From contig NZ_KB898361.1 of the NCBI RefSeq assembly GCF_000377565.1, positions 124,001 to 188,000 of the forward strand: 64,000 nucleotides of DNA. The letters run 5' to 3'. Positions 35,840 through 44,762 of the stretch are shown piece by piece. The notes under the pieces are model-generated. The model had not been told where the DNA came from, searched no databases, and worked only from the letters and a program-made list of their open reading frames with translations. Numbering within the stretch: the stretch's first letter is position 1; each line of letters starts with the position of its first letter. Position numbers and translations under genes: made by a program. This stretch comes from Rhizobium sp. 2MFCol3.1. Its GTDB lineage: Bacteria > Pseudomonadota > Alphaproteobacteria > Rhizobiales > Rhizobiaceae.

Positions 35840-35992
35840 CGGCTCTTCTCTGCTTGAGGGTGGATAAATCGTTTGAAATTCGTCTTTAATCGAAGATGCG
35901 CAAATTACAATGGCAGTTTAAGGCCGTTTTGCGCATGCTTCGCCGCTTTATTCCTCGTGGCCTAATACACGAACGTGTCAGTCTTTTGAACG

Positions 35993-36835
35993 TCAGCCCT
36001 TGGCGATGGCGTCAAACGCCAGAAGCTTCTCAAGCAGGCGCGGCATGTCCTTGAGATAGACCATGTTCGGGCCATCCGAGGGCGCGTTGTCGGGATCTTC
36101 GTGCGTCTCGACGAACACACCGGCGACACCGACTGCAACGGCGGCACGCGCCAGCGTTTCCACGAATTCGCGCTGGCCGCCACTCGAGCCGCCCTGCCCG
36201 CCCGGCTGCTGCACCGAATGCGTCGCGTCGAAGACAACAGGCGCACCCATGGCTTCCATGATCGGCAGCGAGCGCATGTCGGAGACCAGCGTGTTATAGC
36301 CGAAGGAGGCGCCGCGTTCGCACAGCATGATATTAGGGTTGCCGCTTGCATTCAGCTTGGCGAGCACGTTCTTCATGTCCCAGGGCGCCAGGAACTGGCC
36401 CTTCTTGACGTTGATGGCGCGGCCGGTCTTGGCGGCGGCGACCAGCAGGTCCGTCTGCCGGCTAAGGAAGGCCGGAATCTGGAGAACATCGACGACAGTT
36501 GCGACTTCGGCGCACTGCTCCTCGGTGTGGATGTCGGTGAGAACGGGGAAACCGTATTCCTTCTTGAGATCGGCGAACACTTCGAGCGCCGTTTCCAGCC
36601 CGATGCCGCGCTGCGCAGACAGCGACGTGCGGTTGGCCTTGTCGAAGGAGGACTTGTAGACAAGGCCGATGCCGAGCTTGTCACAGAGCTCCTTCAGCGT
36701 GCCGGCGATCATGAAGGCGTGGTCGCGGCTTTCCATCTGGCAGGGGCCGGCGATCAGCGACAGCTTGCCGGTGTTGGAAAACACCACACGGCCGGTGCCT
36801 TCGCCGACGGCCACTTCGGAATTGGTTTCAGTCAT
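35993..36835 (-). CDS. kdsA: 3-deoxy-8-phosphooctulonate (Kdo-8-P) synthase
   Basis: A 280-residue aldolase that condenses phosphoenolpyruvate with arabinose 5-phosphate to make Kdo-8-phosphate for the lipopolysaccharide core. The barrel carries KSSFDKANRTS and FDATHSVQQPG. Cys32 in LIAGPCQMES occupies the site that is Asn in the metal-free E. coli enzyme, so this copy is predicted to belong to the metal-dependent class. Its ATG overlaps the stop of the VOC gene (ATGA). Confidence 0.96.
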   Translation of the reverse strand: MTETNSEVAVGEGTGRVVFSNTGKLSLIAGPCQMESRDHAFMIAGTLKELCDKLGIGLVYKSSFDKANRTSLSAQRGIGLETALEVFADLKKEYGFPVLTDIHTEEQCAEVATVVDVLQIPAFLSRQTDLLVAAAKTGRAINVKKGQFLAPWDMKNVLAKLNASGNPNIMLCERGASFGYNTLVSDMRSLPIMEAMGAPVVFDATHSVQQPGGQGGSSGGQREFVETLARAAVAVGVAGVFVETHEDPDNAPSDGPNMVYLKDMPRLLEKLLAFDAIAKG

Positions 36836-37716
36836 CGTTTCTCCTCGAAGGCGAAGAGCGCGCCCTGGCCGGGTGCGGCCTTCACCAGAATTCGATTGTT
36901 CTTGCGTGTATAGGTGATCCCGTTAGCAGCCAAATGCGCCTCTGTCACGGCGAGATCGGCAACGGAAAAGACAATCGCCGCGCCGCGAAGGCCGCGATCG
37001 GCCTTTGGCTCGGAGAGATCGTAGTAGGCGTTCAAGCCATCCGGCGACAGGATATTGATACGGGCGTTGCCGGCATCCAGGCTGACACCGAATGCCTCCT
37101 CGCGGGTCGCCTGCGCATCAGACGCCAGCTGCAACAGCGGCGCGAACGCCTTCGGATCGGACGACGAGAGCACGATCGACAGGATGCCCAAAACGCCATT
37201 CGCATGGGTTTCCAATGCCTTGCGGTCGCTGGGCAGCGGATTGACGCGCTGGCAGGCGAAGAGGAAGAAGTCGGGCGCGCGCAGATCGGCTGCGAAAGCC
37301 AGGCGGAACGCCGCGGTTGCTTGCGAACCATCCGGCATCTTCATCTGCCGGGCGAACTGCAGCATCTCGCCGCCGCTCATGCCATCGGCGAGGAAGCGGG
37401 CGTGATCGCCGTCGGCATCCGGCGTGCCGAAGACGATAGCCGACAGGCCGTCGTCGCCGCAGCGGAAGCGAAAGGCGCGGTCGCGGGCGGTGAAGACGTT
37501 GCCGTCGCCGATGGCCGCCTCATAGGTCTCCAGGCTGGTGATACCGAGCGGCTCCAGATAGGTTTTGTCGGCGAAGAAGACGCAGGCATTCTCGGTGCCG
37601 AATGGGTGCCGCGCGTCGGCGGCGACGGTAAAACCGAGCTTGCCCAGGCGCTCGCGCGCCATCTCGATGTTGACGACCGGCAGCACCACGTGGTCCAGGG
37701 GATGGGGATCACTCAT
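36832..37716 (-). CDS. VOC-family glyoxalase-like protein
   Basis: A 294-residue protein with two vicinal-oxygen-chelate modules, starting DPHPLDHVVLPVVNIEMARERLGKLGF. The family resembles Glyoxalase_3 domain proteins of unknown function. Candidate metal His/Glu residues are visible but no substrate can be named. The ATG at 37716 has GGAGG eight bases upstream. It is translationally coupled to kdsA; the context gives no clear role. Confidence 0.83.
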   Translation of the reverse strand: MSDPHPLDHVVLPVVNIEMARERLGKLGFTVAADARHPFGTENACVFFADKTYLEPLGITSLETYEAAIGDGNVFTARDRAFRFRCGDDGLSAIVFGTPDADGDHARFLADGMSGGEMLQFARQMKMPDGSQATAAFRLAFAADLRAPDFFLFACQRVNPLPSDRKALETHANGVLGILSIVLSSSDPKAFAPLLQLASDAQATREEAFGVSLDAGNARINILSPDGLNAYYDLSEPKADRGLRGAAIVFSVADLAVTEAHLAANGITYTRKNNRILVKAAPGQGALFAFEEKR

Positions 37717-37852
37717 CGGCAAATCCTCCCGAAATCGGCAGAGATGTGCGCTGGCTTTCGCCACAATGCAAGAGGCGAGCGCGGTTAAATCGAATGAAGT
37801 GCAAAATCGCGACGATTCCGAGCCAAGTTTTACGAAAATTTAGGCACTTGCG

Positions 37853-37893
37853 GAACACATATGGAACATATAGTGTCCGTTCTGGCTTTGTTT
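37853..37893 (+). promoter_or_regulatory. LexA box(es) upstream of lexA
   Basis: GAAC-ACATATG-GAAC at 37853-37867 matches the alphaproteobacterial LexA operator (GTTC-N7-GTTC read on the other strand). A second near-match GTTC-TGGCTTT-GTTT lies at 37879-37893. Both precede the lexA ATG at 37916, by 48 and 22 bases, as expected for autorepression. Confidence 0.85.
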
Positions 37894-37915
37894 CACGACT
37901 CTGGGGTTCATTTCG

Positions 37916-38641
37916 ATGCTGACACGCAAGCAACAAGAACTGCTTCTGTTCATTCATGAGCGGATGAAAGAGTCGGGCGTTCCGCCATCCTTCGACGAAA
38001 TGAAGGACGCACTCGATCTCGCATCAAAATCCGGCATTCACCGGCTGATCACCGCTCTGGAAGAGCGCGGCTTCATTCGCCGGCTGCCGAACCGGGCGCG
38101 TGCGCTCGAAGTCATCAAGCTGCCGGAAGCCTATAATCCGAGCCTGCAGCCGCGACGCGGCTTCTCGCCGAGCGTCATCGAGGGCAGTCTCGGAAAGCCG
38201 CAGCCGGTGGCCGCGGCCCCTGCCCCCAAGGCCGCGCCGAGCGCCGACAACGGCAATTCGGCCTCCGTTCCCGTCATGGGCCGCATCGCTGCCGGTGTGC
38301 CAATCTCGGCGATCCAGAACAACACCCACGACATCACCGTCCCCGCCGACATGCTCGGCTCCGGCGAGCACTACGCGCTCGAGGTCAAGGGCGACTCGAT
38401 GATCGAAGCCGGCATTTTCGACGGCGACACGGTCATCATCCGCAACGGCAACACCGCCAACCCCGGCGATATCGTCGTGGCGCTTGTCGATGACGAAGAG
38501 GCAACGCTGAAGCGCTTCCGCCGCAAGGGCGCCTCGATCGCGCTGGAAGCCGCGAACCCGGCTTATGAAACACGCATTTTCGGGCCTGACCGCGTCAAGG
38601 TTCAGGGCAAGCTCGTCGGGCTCATTCGCCGGTATCACTGA
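37916..38641 (+). CDS. lexA: LexA repressor
   Basis: A 241-residue SOS repressor and autoprotease. The N-terminal winged helix-turn-helix (1-65) binds the operator. The cleavage site is Ala126-Gly127 in MGRIAAGVPIS, with Ser161 (GDSMIEAG) and Lys199 (ATLKRF) forming the catalytic dyad. A long Ala/Pro linker (about 95-118) explains the greater length than E. coli LexA (202), normal for rhizobia. It ends seven bases inside the convergent comEC gene. Confidence 0.98.
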   Translation: MLTRKQQELLLFIHERMKESGVPPSFDEMKDALDLASKSGIHRLITALEERGFIRRLPNRARALEVIKLPEAYNPSLQPRRGFSPSVIEGSLGKPQPVAAAPAPKAAPSADNGNSASVPVMGRIAAGVPISAIQNNTHDITVPADMLGSGEHYALEVKGDSMIEAGIFDGDTVIIRNGNTANPGDIVVALVDDEEATLKRFRRKGASIALEAANPAYETRIFGPDRVKVQGKLVGLIRRYH

Positions 38642-41082
38642 GTGGCGGCATCACTAGTTGGTGACGGGTCGTCGCTGAAGCTGTCGTTGCGCCAGTCATA
38701 GGCGCGATGGCGCATCCACGGGCGACCGAGACTTTCATAGGCGGTTTTGACGACGGGTGCCCCCTGCTCGTCTATGCGGATTTCGACCGCTCCCGATCGC
38801 CTGAGGGTTTCGCCGGTCAATAGCATCGCGCCGGAGCGGCATGTCGCCTGGCGCAGACGGACGGGCGTGATGACGATATCGGCCACGTCGCAGGCGGGAC
38901 CGAGATAGGCGGCGTTTTCGAGCGTGGCGATGACGTAGCCGCTGTCGAGCGCTGTCATACACCAGGCCGTCTTGAGGCACTGGAAGCCGCTGTCGCTTGT
39001 CGAAGCCGCGGCGTCGCGCATCATGGCGCGGGCTTCGCGTTGTTGTTTCGGTGTCAACCTCGGCCTTGGCTCACCCCTCTTGGGAATGGGCAGGGCCTCG
39101 CCCTTTAGCATATCAGGCGGCTTGTGGTCTTCGATGGCGAGCGCGCGTTGCCATTGCCCGAAGATGAAGTCGGGCGGGCGTTCGCGGTTGCTGGCGAGAC
39201 TGTCGCTCTTGACTGATGCCACGAGGGTTCCGTCCTCGGAGACGACGAGTTCGGGCACAGGTGCTGCCGGGAGCAGGATAACGACGAGCGTTGCAAGCGC
39301 GGCACCGGCAGCGCCGATCCATCGCAGGCGTGTGCGCATCAGACCCCAGACGAGGAAGCCGAGGACGGCTAGCGCAAAATACCACTCCGGTATCCGCCCG
39401 ATATCGACACTGCCGCCCCAGCCGGAAACCATCTTGGCGATATCGATCACCAGATCCAGCCCAAAGCCAGCGACGGTCCACGGCGCCGCATCGAGGCCAA
39501 AGGGCGTCACCAACATCGCGAGCATTCCGAAAGGCATGACGATGAAGGAGATGACGGGCATGGCGAGAAGGTTGGCGGGAAGGCCGTAGCCGCTCAGCCT
39601 GTGAAAATGCTCGATCGAGAACAGCGCCGTCGAGAAACCGCCGATCATCGAAGTCAGCGCGATGCCGCCGAAGAAGCGAAGCGCGGCCATGACCGGCTCT
39701 ATCGCGGGGTGCGTGAGGAAGACGCTTTCGCGGTGCCGTCTCTTGGTCCAGACGGCAAAGCCCGCGACCAGGGCGAGCGTCGCGGCGTATGACATCTGGA
39801 AGCTCGGCCCGAGCACCTCGGATGGCGACATCAGCATGATCAGCAGCGCCGAGAGCGCAATGTTGCGCAGGCTGATCGAGGGGCGATCGAACAGAACCGC
39901 GACCAGCATGATCGCCATCATGATGAAGGCGCGCTCGGCGGAGACGGCGAAGCCGGAGATCATGTAATAGGCGGTCAGCGCCAGAAGCGCGCTGCCGGCG
40001 GCAAGCTTCTTGGTCGGATAGGCCTGCGCGAAGCCGGGGAAGAGGCCGAAGAACAGCCGCAGCCCGACAAAGCAGATGCCGGCCGACAGCGCCATGTTGA
40101 GGCCCGAGATCGCGACGATATGCGCAAGGCCGGATTGGCGCAGCGCGTCGGTCGTCTCGTTGGAGATGGCTCGTCTCTCGTCGGTGACCAGCGAGGCGGC
40201 GAAGGCGCCGGTATCGCCTGGCAAGATGCTGCGGATGCGGTCGCCGATGCTGCTGCGCAGACCGTAGAGCCACCCCACAGCGCGGTCGGCCACCGAGAGG
40301 TCAACGATACCCGCCTGCGAGGGAATGGACTGCGGAATGCCGTAGAAGAAGCCGTTGGCGCCGATGCCGTCGAAATAGGCCGAAAAGGCGAAATCGTTGA
40401 GTTCCGGGAGCGCAGGGCCGGCCGGCGGCGTCAGGCGCACGCGACCGGTCAGCCATCCGCCCGCCGAGATCGGCTCGCCGGCGCGCGCAACCAGCGACAC
40501 CTGGCTTGGCGGCCGCTTGAGCGCAGGCTCGTCCGTGCGCGTTATCCTGACAATATAACGCCAGCGGCCGTTATCGTCGCCCTCGCGGCGCTCAACGCGA
40601 CCGGTGACCGTCGTCGTCACAGGGGTGTCGAGGACGACGGTATCGGCGCGCCAGGTCTCAAGTTGCGCCGCGAACATGCCGAGGATGACAAGCAGGCCTG
40701 CGACAGCGACGCGACGGGTGGCAACGCGCGTGGCACCTGCCAGGATGAAGACGAAACCAAAGAGGACAGCCCAGGCAAGAAGCTGCATGGGCGGGACATC
40801 GACGGAAAGCTTGAACCAAGCGACCGCACCGGCCCCGAGAAAGACGGGTGATGCCAGGAAGAAGCGACCGTGGTCGAACTCCGTGCTGAACGCTTGCCGC
40901 GCGGCCGCCACTTGCCGCTCGATTCGACGGCCTGCGCGACTCAACATACCGGACGTCGACTGCGTCAATGGCGCACGCGTCATTATGGCACGGGCATTTT
41001 GTCCTTCCTCGGCCGGCAAATTGGCAATTTGCGCCGCTTCGGGTGGCATCAAAACGACGTGACTGGCATTCAACTCCGGCAT
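38635..41082 (-). CDS. ComEC/Rec2-family membrane protein
   Basis: An 815-residue polytopic membrane protein of the ComEC/Rec2 DNA-uptake channel family. The core is recognisable by HIVAISGLNMALSAG and about ten hydrophobic segments. The C-terminal third, which in full ComEC is a metallo-beta-lactamase domain, shows no HxHxDH metal motif and looks degenerate. Natural competence is not known in most rhizobia, so its job is unclear. Start uncertain: ATG at 41082 used; ATG 41049 and 40983 are in frame. Confidence 0.85.
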   Translation of the reverse strand: MPELNASHVVLMPPEAAQIANLPAEEGQNARAIMTRAPLTQSTSGMLSRAGRRIERQVAAARQAFSTEFDHGRFFLASPVFLGAGAVAWFKLSVDVPPMQLLAWAVLFGFVFILAGATRVATRRVAVAGLLVILGMFAAQLETWRADTVVLDTPVTTTVTGRVERREGDDNGRWRYIVRITRTDEPALKRPPSQVSLVARAGEPISAGGWLTGRVRLTPPAGPALPELNDFAFSAYFDGIGANGFFYGIPQSIPSQAGIVDLSVADRAVGWLYGLRSSIGDRIRSILPGDTGAFAASLVTDERRAISNETTDALRQSGLAHIVAISGLNMALSAGICFVGLRLFFGLFPGFAQAYPTKKLAAGSALLALTAYYMISGFAVSAERAFIMMAIMLVAVLFDRPSISLRNIALSALLIMLMSPSEVLGPSFQMSYAATLALVAGFAVWTKRRHRESVFLTHPAIEPVMAALRFFGGIALTSMIGGFSTALFSIEHFHRLSGYGLPANLLAMPVISFIVMPFGMLAMLVTPFGLDAAPWTVAGFGLDLVIDIAKMVSGWGGSVDIGRIPEWYFALAVLGFLVWGLMRTRLRWIGAAGAALATLVVILLPAAPVPELVVSEDGTLVASVKSDSLASNRERPPDFIFGQWQRALAIEDHKPPDMLKGEALPIPKRGEPRPRLTPKQQREARAMMRDAAASTSDSGFQCLKTAWCMTALDSGYVIATLENAAYLGPACDVADIVITPVRLRQATCRSGAMLLTGETLRRSGAVEIRIDEQGAPVVKTAYESLGRPWMRHRAYDWRNDSFSDDPSPTSDAATQ

Positions 41083-41131
41083 GCAACGACACCCGAAAGC
41101 CACCCTGACCTGCAATCAAAATGAAGCCTGC

Positions 41132-41157
41132 GGAACCGAAACGCAACTATAATCGTT
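41132..41157 (+). promoter_or_regulatory. Candidate EcfG (general stress) promoter
   Basis: GGAAC at 41132-41136 and CGTT at 41154-41157 are separated by 17 bases, a full match to the alphaproteobacterial EcfG/RpoE2 promoter consensus (GGAAC-N16/17-CGTT). Reading on the plus strand it would start near 41165, giving a leader of about 210 bases before gltA or a separate small RNA. Unverified. Confidence 0.4.
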
Positions 41158-41227
41158 TGAATTCAAACCAGAAATAAAACCATCAAAAATGTCAGGTTTA
41201 TCATTGACTTCCGCTATGCGGAGACGA

Positions 41228-41262
41228 CATCGCAGCAGTGCTTAAAAGTTGATACTGCGATG
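41228..41262. repeat. Inverted repeat in gltA leader
   Basis: CATCGCAG (41228-41235) and CTGCGATG (41255-41262) form a perfect 8-bp inverted repeat with a 19-base loop, inside the 294-base comEC-gltA gap. A second small hairpin GGCGC-TTTTAAG-GCGCC lies at 41338-41354 just before the gltA ribosome-binding site. The rest of the gap is AT-richer than its surroundings and contains no gene that I can support. Confidence 0.5.
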
Positions 41263-41376
41263 CACAAAATGGCATCACGGTAACTTGGCATTAGGCGCGC
41301 GATCATATAGCTATCGCAGACGACGCTTAACCCTATGGCGCTTTTAAGGCGCCAACCGCCAGTTTGGAGGATCAGA

Positions 41377-42666
41377 ATGACGGATCAAAGCGCAACACTG
41401 AAACTCGGTGAGAAAACAGTCGACCTGCCGGTCAAGAGCGGCACGATCGGCCCTGATGTCATCGATATCGGCGCCCTCTACAAGAACACGGCTTCCTTCA
41501 CGTACGATCCTGGTTTCACCTCGACCGCATCCTGTGAATCAAAAATCACCTATATCGACGGCGACGAGGGCGTTCTGCTGCATCGCGGTTATCCGATCGA
41601 GCAGCTGGCCGAACAGGGCGACTTCCTCGAAGTCTGCTACCTGCTGCTCTACGGCGAACTGCCGACGGCCGCGCAGAAGAAAGACTTCGACTACCGCGTG
41701 ACGCACCACACCATGGTGCACGAGCAGATGAGCCGATTCTTCACCGGCTTCCGTCGCGACGCGCACCCGATGGCCGTCATGTGCGGCTGCGTCGGCGCCC
41801 TGTCGGCCTTCTACCACGACAGCACCGACATCACCGATCCGCACCAGCGCATGGTCGCTTCGCTGCGCATGATCGCGAAGATGCCGACGATCGCCGCGAT
41901 GGCCTACAAGTACCATATCGGCCAGCCCTTCGTTTACCCGAAGAACGACCTCGACTACGCATCGAACTTCCTGCGCATGTGCTTTGCCGTTCCTTGCGAG
42001 GAATATGTGGTCAATCCGGTGCTTGCCCGCGCCATGGACCGCATCTTCATCCTGCATGCCGACCACGAGCAGAACGCTTCGACCTCGACCGTTCGTCTCG
42101 CCGGCTCCTCGGGTGCAAACCCGTTCGCCTGCATCGCGGCCGGCATTGCCTGCCTCTGGGGCCCGGCTCACGGCGGCGCCAACGAAGCAGCCCTCAACAT
42201 GCTGCAGGAAATCGGCACGGTTGACCGTATCCCTGAGTACATCGCCCGCGCCAAGGACAAGAACGATCCGTTCCGCCTGATGGGCTTTGGCCACCGCGTC
42301 TACAAGAACTATGACCCGCGCGCCAAGATCATGCAGAAGACGACGCATGAAGTGCTCGGCGAGCTCGGCATCAAGGACGATCCGCTGCTCGACGTCGCCA
42401 TGGAGCTCGAGCGCATCGCGCTGACCGATCCTTACTTCATCGAGAAGAAGCTCTATCCGAACATCGACTTCTATTCGGGTATCACGCTCAAGGCTCTCGG
42501 CTTCCCCACGACCATGTTCACCGTGCTGTTCGCGCTCGCGCGCACCGTCGGCTGGATCGCGCAGTGGAACGAAATGATCGAAGATCCGCAGCAGCGTATC
42601 GGCCGTCCGCGCCAGCTCTACATCGGCGAAGCGCAGCGCGACTACGTTCCGGTTTCCAAGCGTTAA
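41377..42666 (+). CDS. gltA: Citrate synthase
   Basis: A 429-residue type II citrate synthase condensing acetyl-CoA and oxaloacetate, the entry to the TCA cycle. The catalytic residues lie in LHADHEQNASTSTVR, GPAHGGANEA and GFGHRVYKNYDPRA with a late Asp in the NIDFYSGI segment. TTTGGAGG at 41363-41370 precedes the ATG at 41377 by six bases, so the upstream in-frame sequence is leader. A strong terminator follows 25 bases after the stop. Confidence 0.98.
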   Translation: MTDQSATLKLGEKTVDLPVKSGTIGPDVIDIGALYKNTASFTYDPGFTSTASCESKITYIDGDEGVLLHRGYPIEQLAEQGDFLEVCYLLLYGELPTAAQKKDFDYRVTHHTMVHEQMSRFFTGFRRDAHPMAVMCGCVGALSAFYHDSTDITDPHQRMVASLRMIAKMPTIAAMAYKYHIGQPFVYPKNDLDYASNFLRMCFAVPCEEYVVNPVLARAMDRIFILHADHEQNASTSTVRLAGSSGANPFACIAAGIACLWGPAHGGANEAALNMLQEIGTVDRIPEYIARAKDKNDPFRLMGFGHRVYKNYDPRAKIMQKTTHEVLGELGIKDDPLLDVAMELERIALTDPYFIEKKLYPNIDFYSGITLKALGFPTTMFTVLFALARTVGWIAQWNEMIEDPQQRIGRPRQLYIGEAQRDYVPVSKR

Positions 42667-42691
42667 TCTCGACGCATCGAAGCTTAAAAAG

Positions 42692-42720
42692 AAACCCGGT
42701 CAGTTCTGACCGGGTTTTTT
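42692..42720. terminator. Bidirectional terminator between gltA and lpxB
   Basis: A perfect 11-bp stem AAACCCGGTCA / TGACCGGGTTT with a GTTC loop, followed on the plus strand by a T run and on the minus strand by CTTTTT. It ends gltA and, in the other direction, lpxB; the lpxB stop codon lies within one arm of the stem. Confidence 0.92.
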
Positions 42721-43881
42721 GTTTTTCAGCACATCAAGCACGATTTCCGCGGCATGAACGCCGGGTGGCTTCTCTGTCCGCATCCGCTCCCAGACGAGAT
42801 CGTATCCCTCCATCATCGAGCGGCGCGGCAAGGTGTCGGATGAGAGCTTCTCGGCCCAGCGCGTGAAACTCGCGCCGCGCACGACCTCATTGATATATTC
42901 GGGCACAACCGCGTAATCCGCGACAAGGTTCGGGATCGCCGCCGTCCAGATCTTGATCTTGCCGGTCATCAGCTTGATGATCCAGTCGGTCTTGTAGGCC
43001 GAAACGGTGGGCACGCCCGCAAGCCCCAGCTCCAGGATGACAGTGCCGGATGCGGCCATGGCGGCGTCGGCCTCGGCGAAGGCTTTCCACTTGTCGTCCT
43101 TGCCTGTCACCACGTCGGGCTTAACCGGCCAGTCCTTGATGATTTCTCGCACCATGGCCTCGCGGCGCGGCGCAGTCGGCAGCACAAAGCGCATGCCATC
43201 GTTGCGGGCGGAGAGCTCGGCCACCGCGTCGCCGAAATAGGGCAAGAGCTTCGTGATCTCGGATCCGCGCGAGCCCGGCAAAAGCATGATCGTCTTCGGC
43301 TCATGCGCCGGACGCGGCTTGCTTGCTGCCCTCGCCTTGCGGGTCGCGAGAACATCGACATCAGCGGTCAGGCGATGGCCGACATAGCTTGTCGGCGGCC
43401 CGCCCAGCTTGCGCATCACCTCGGGCTCGAAGGGCAGCACGGCGAGCACATGGTCGATATAGGGCAGCATGCGCTGCGCGCGGTATTCCTTCCACGCCCA
43501 GACGCTTGGACAGACGTAATTGACGACAGGCAGGTCGGGCAGCGCCGTGCGCACGCGTTTGGCGACGCGGTGGGTGAAATCGGGGCTGTCGACGATGACG
43601 AGCACGTCGGGCTTGGCGGCGATCACGGCGGCGGCGGTCTGGCGGATACGCTTGACCAGCGTCGGCAGCTTAGCGAGAACCTGGGTGATGCCCATGATCG
43701 ACAGCTCGGAGAAATCGAACAGCGACGTTAGTCCTTGCGCCTGCAGCCCCTCGCCGCCGACGCCTATGAGCTCGACTGGCCCCGCATATTGCTGCTTCAG
43801 CGCGGCGATCAGATCGGCCGCCAGAAGATCACCGGAGACTTCGCCCGCGATGATCGCGACCTTCAATGCACGCACGCTCAT
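42700..43881 (-). CDS. lpxB: Lipid-A-disaccharide synthase LpxB
   Basis: A 393-residue GT19 glycosyltransferase joining 2,3-diacylglucosamine-1-P with its UDP precursor to make lipid A disaccharide at the inner-membrane face. The N-terminus AIIAGEVSGDLLAADLI and MLLPGSRGSEI plus AMAASGTVILELGLAGVP are family hallmarks. The start ATG overlaps the LpxI stop (ATGA), so it is last in the lpxD-fabZ-lpxA-lpxI-lpxB run. Confidence 0.97.
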   Translation of the reverse strand: MSVRALKVAIIAGEVSGDLLAADLIAALKQQYAGPVELIGVGGEGLQAQGLTSLFDFSELSIMGITQVLAKLPTLVKRIRQTAAAVIAAKPDVLVIVDSPDFTHRVAKRVRTALPDLPVVNYVCPSVWAWKEYRAQRMLPYIDHVLAVLPFEPEVMRKLGGPPTSYVGHRLTADVDVLATRKARAASKPRPAHEPKTIMLLPGSRGSEITKLLPYFGDAVAELSARNDGMRFVLPTAPRREAMVREIIKDWPVKPDVVTGKDDKWKAFAEADAAMAASGTVILELGLAGVPTVSAYKTDWIIKLMTGKIKIWTAAIPNLVADYAVVPEYINEVVRGASFTRWAEKLSSDTLPRRSMMEGYDLVWERMRTEKPPGVHAAEIVLDVLKNKKPGQN

Positions 43882-44759
43882 TCAAGCCCCCAGGATGGCA
43901 ATCCACGATCCAGACCGCAGACGAAGATACCGGCTTCCTTTGCCGCCGATATGACTGCCGGGCGATCCAGGATCAGCGCGCGCCCGGCCTCGATCGCAAC
44001 ACCCGCCAGGCCGGCCTTGCTGGCATTCTCGATGGTCGAGATGCCGATCGATGGCAGGTCGGCGCGCAGGTCCTGCTGCGGCTTGCAGAGCTTGACGAGG
44101 ACGCCACGACGGCGCGCCGAGATGCGGCCGGCGGCGCGCAGATCGGCCACGCGCTGCAACATGCTGTCGGTGCCCTCGACACCCTCGAGCGCCACGATGC
44201 GGCCGCCAACCGAGACGGCGCCCTGCCCGACATCCAGCCGGCCGAGCGCGTCGGCTGCGGCACCCGCCTTGGCGATATCCTTGACATCCTCAGCCGATGG
44301 CGCAATCGCGCCGAGCGGGCCGACTGCGGCCAGAAGATCCGGTGCAATCTCCTGCACGCCGATGACGCGGCGACCGTTCTTCTCGATCAGCCCGATCACC
44401 ATGCGCAGCACGGTGTCATCGCCACCAGACAGCAGCGTTCGAATGGTCGAGGGAATGCTTGCGAGCGTCTTCAGCGTCGGGCGAACCTCGCGCCATTCCG
44501 GCCGCCGGCGTACTGCGCCGGACATGACGACGCGATCGATGCGATGGCTATCCAGCATGCCGTCGATGGCGGCGAAATCGCCGACGCCGACGATGGCGTG
44601 CTCGAAGCCTTCCCATGAGCGGTCGGTCTCGTTCTTCAGCGCGATGATCAAAGGGTCTTCGCCGGCGCTCTTGGCGGCTTCGGCGACGTAGGACGGCAGA
44701 AAGCCACTGCCGGCGATGATCGCCAGGCGGCCTTTTGCCGTGTCACTTGCTGGAGACAA
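43878..44759 (-). CDS. lpxI: UDP-2,3-diacylglucosamine diphosphatase LpxI
   Basis: A 293-residue DUF1009 hydrolase that makes lipid X from UDP-diacylglucosamine, replacing LpxH in alphaproteobacteria. It starts LAIIAGSGFLPSYVAEAAK and ends with the conserved AGIFVCGLDRGL region. The start is a TTG at 44759 with AGGGA six bases upstream; the next candidate starts are far inside the fold. It follows lpxA by three bases. Confidence 0.95.
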   Translation of the reverse strand: MSPASDTAKGRLAIIAGSGFLPSYVAEAAKSAGEDPLIIALKNETDRSWEGFEHAIVGVGDFAAIDGMLDSHRIDRVVMSGAVRRRPEWREVRPTLKTLASIPSTIRTLLSGGDDTVLRMVIGLIEKNGRRVIGVQEIAPDLLAAVGPLGAIAPSAEDVKDIAKAGAAADALGRLDVGQGAVSVGGRIVALEGVEGTDSMLQRVADLRAAGRISARRRGVLVKLCKPQQDLRADLPSIGISTIENASKAGLAGVAIEAGRALILDRPAVISAAKEAGIFVCGLDRGLPSWGLE

Positions 44760-44762
44760 GGT

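Noticed and set aside
41285..41312. TTGGCA with TATAGC as a sigma-70 promoter for gltA
   Set aside because: The spacer is 15 bases, too short for a good promoter, and the -10 is weak. It was not listed as a feature, though gltA must have some promoter here.
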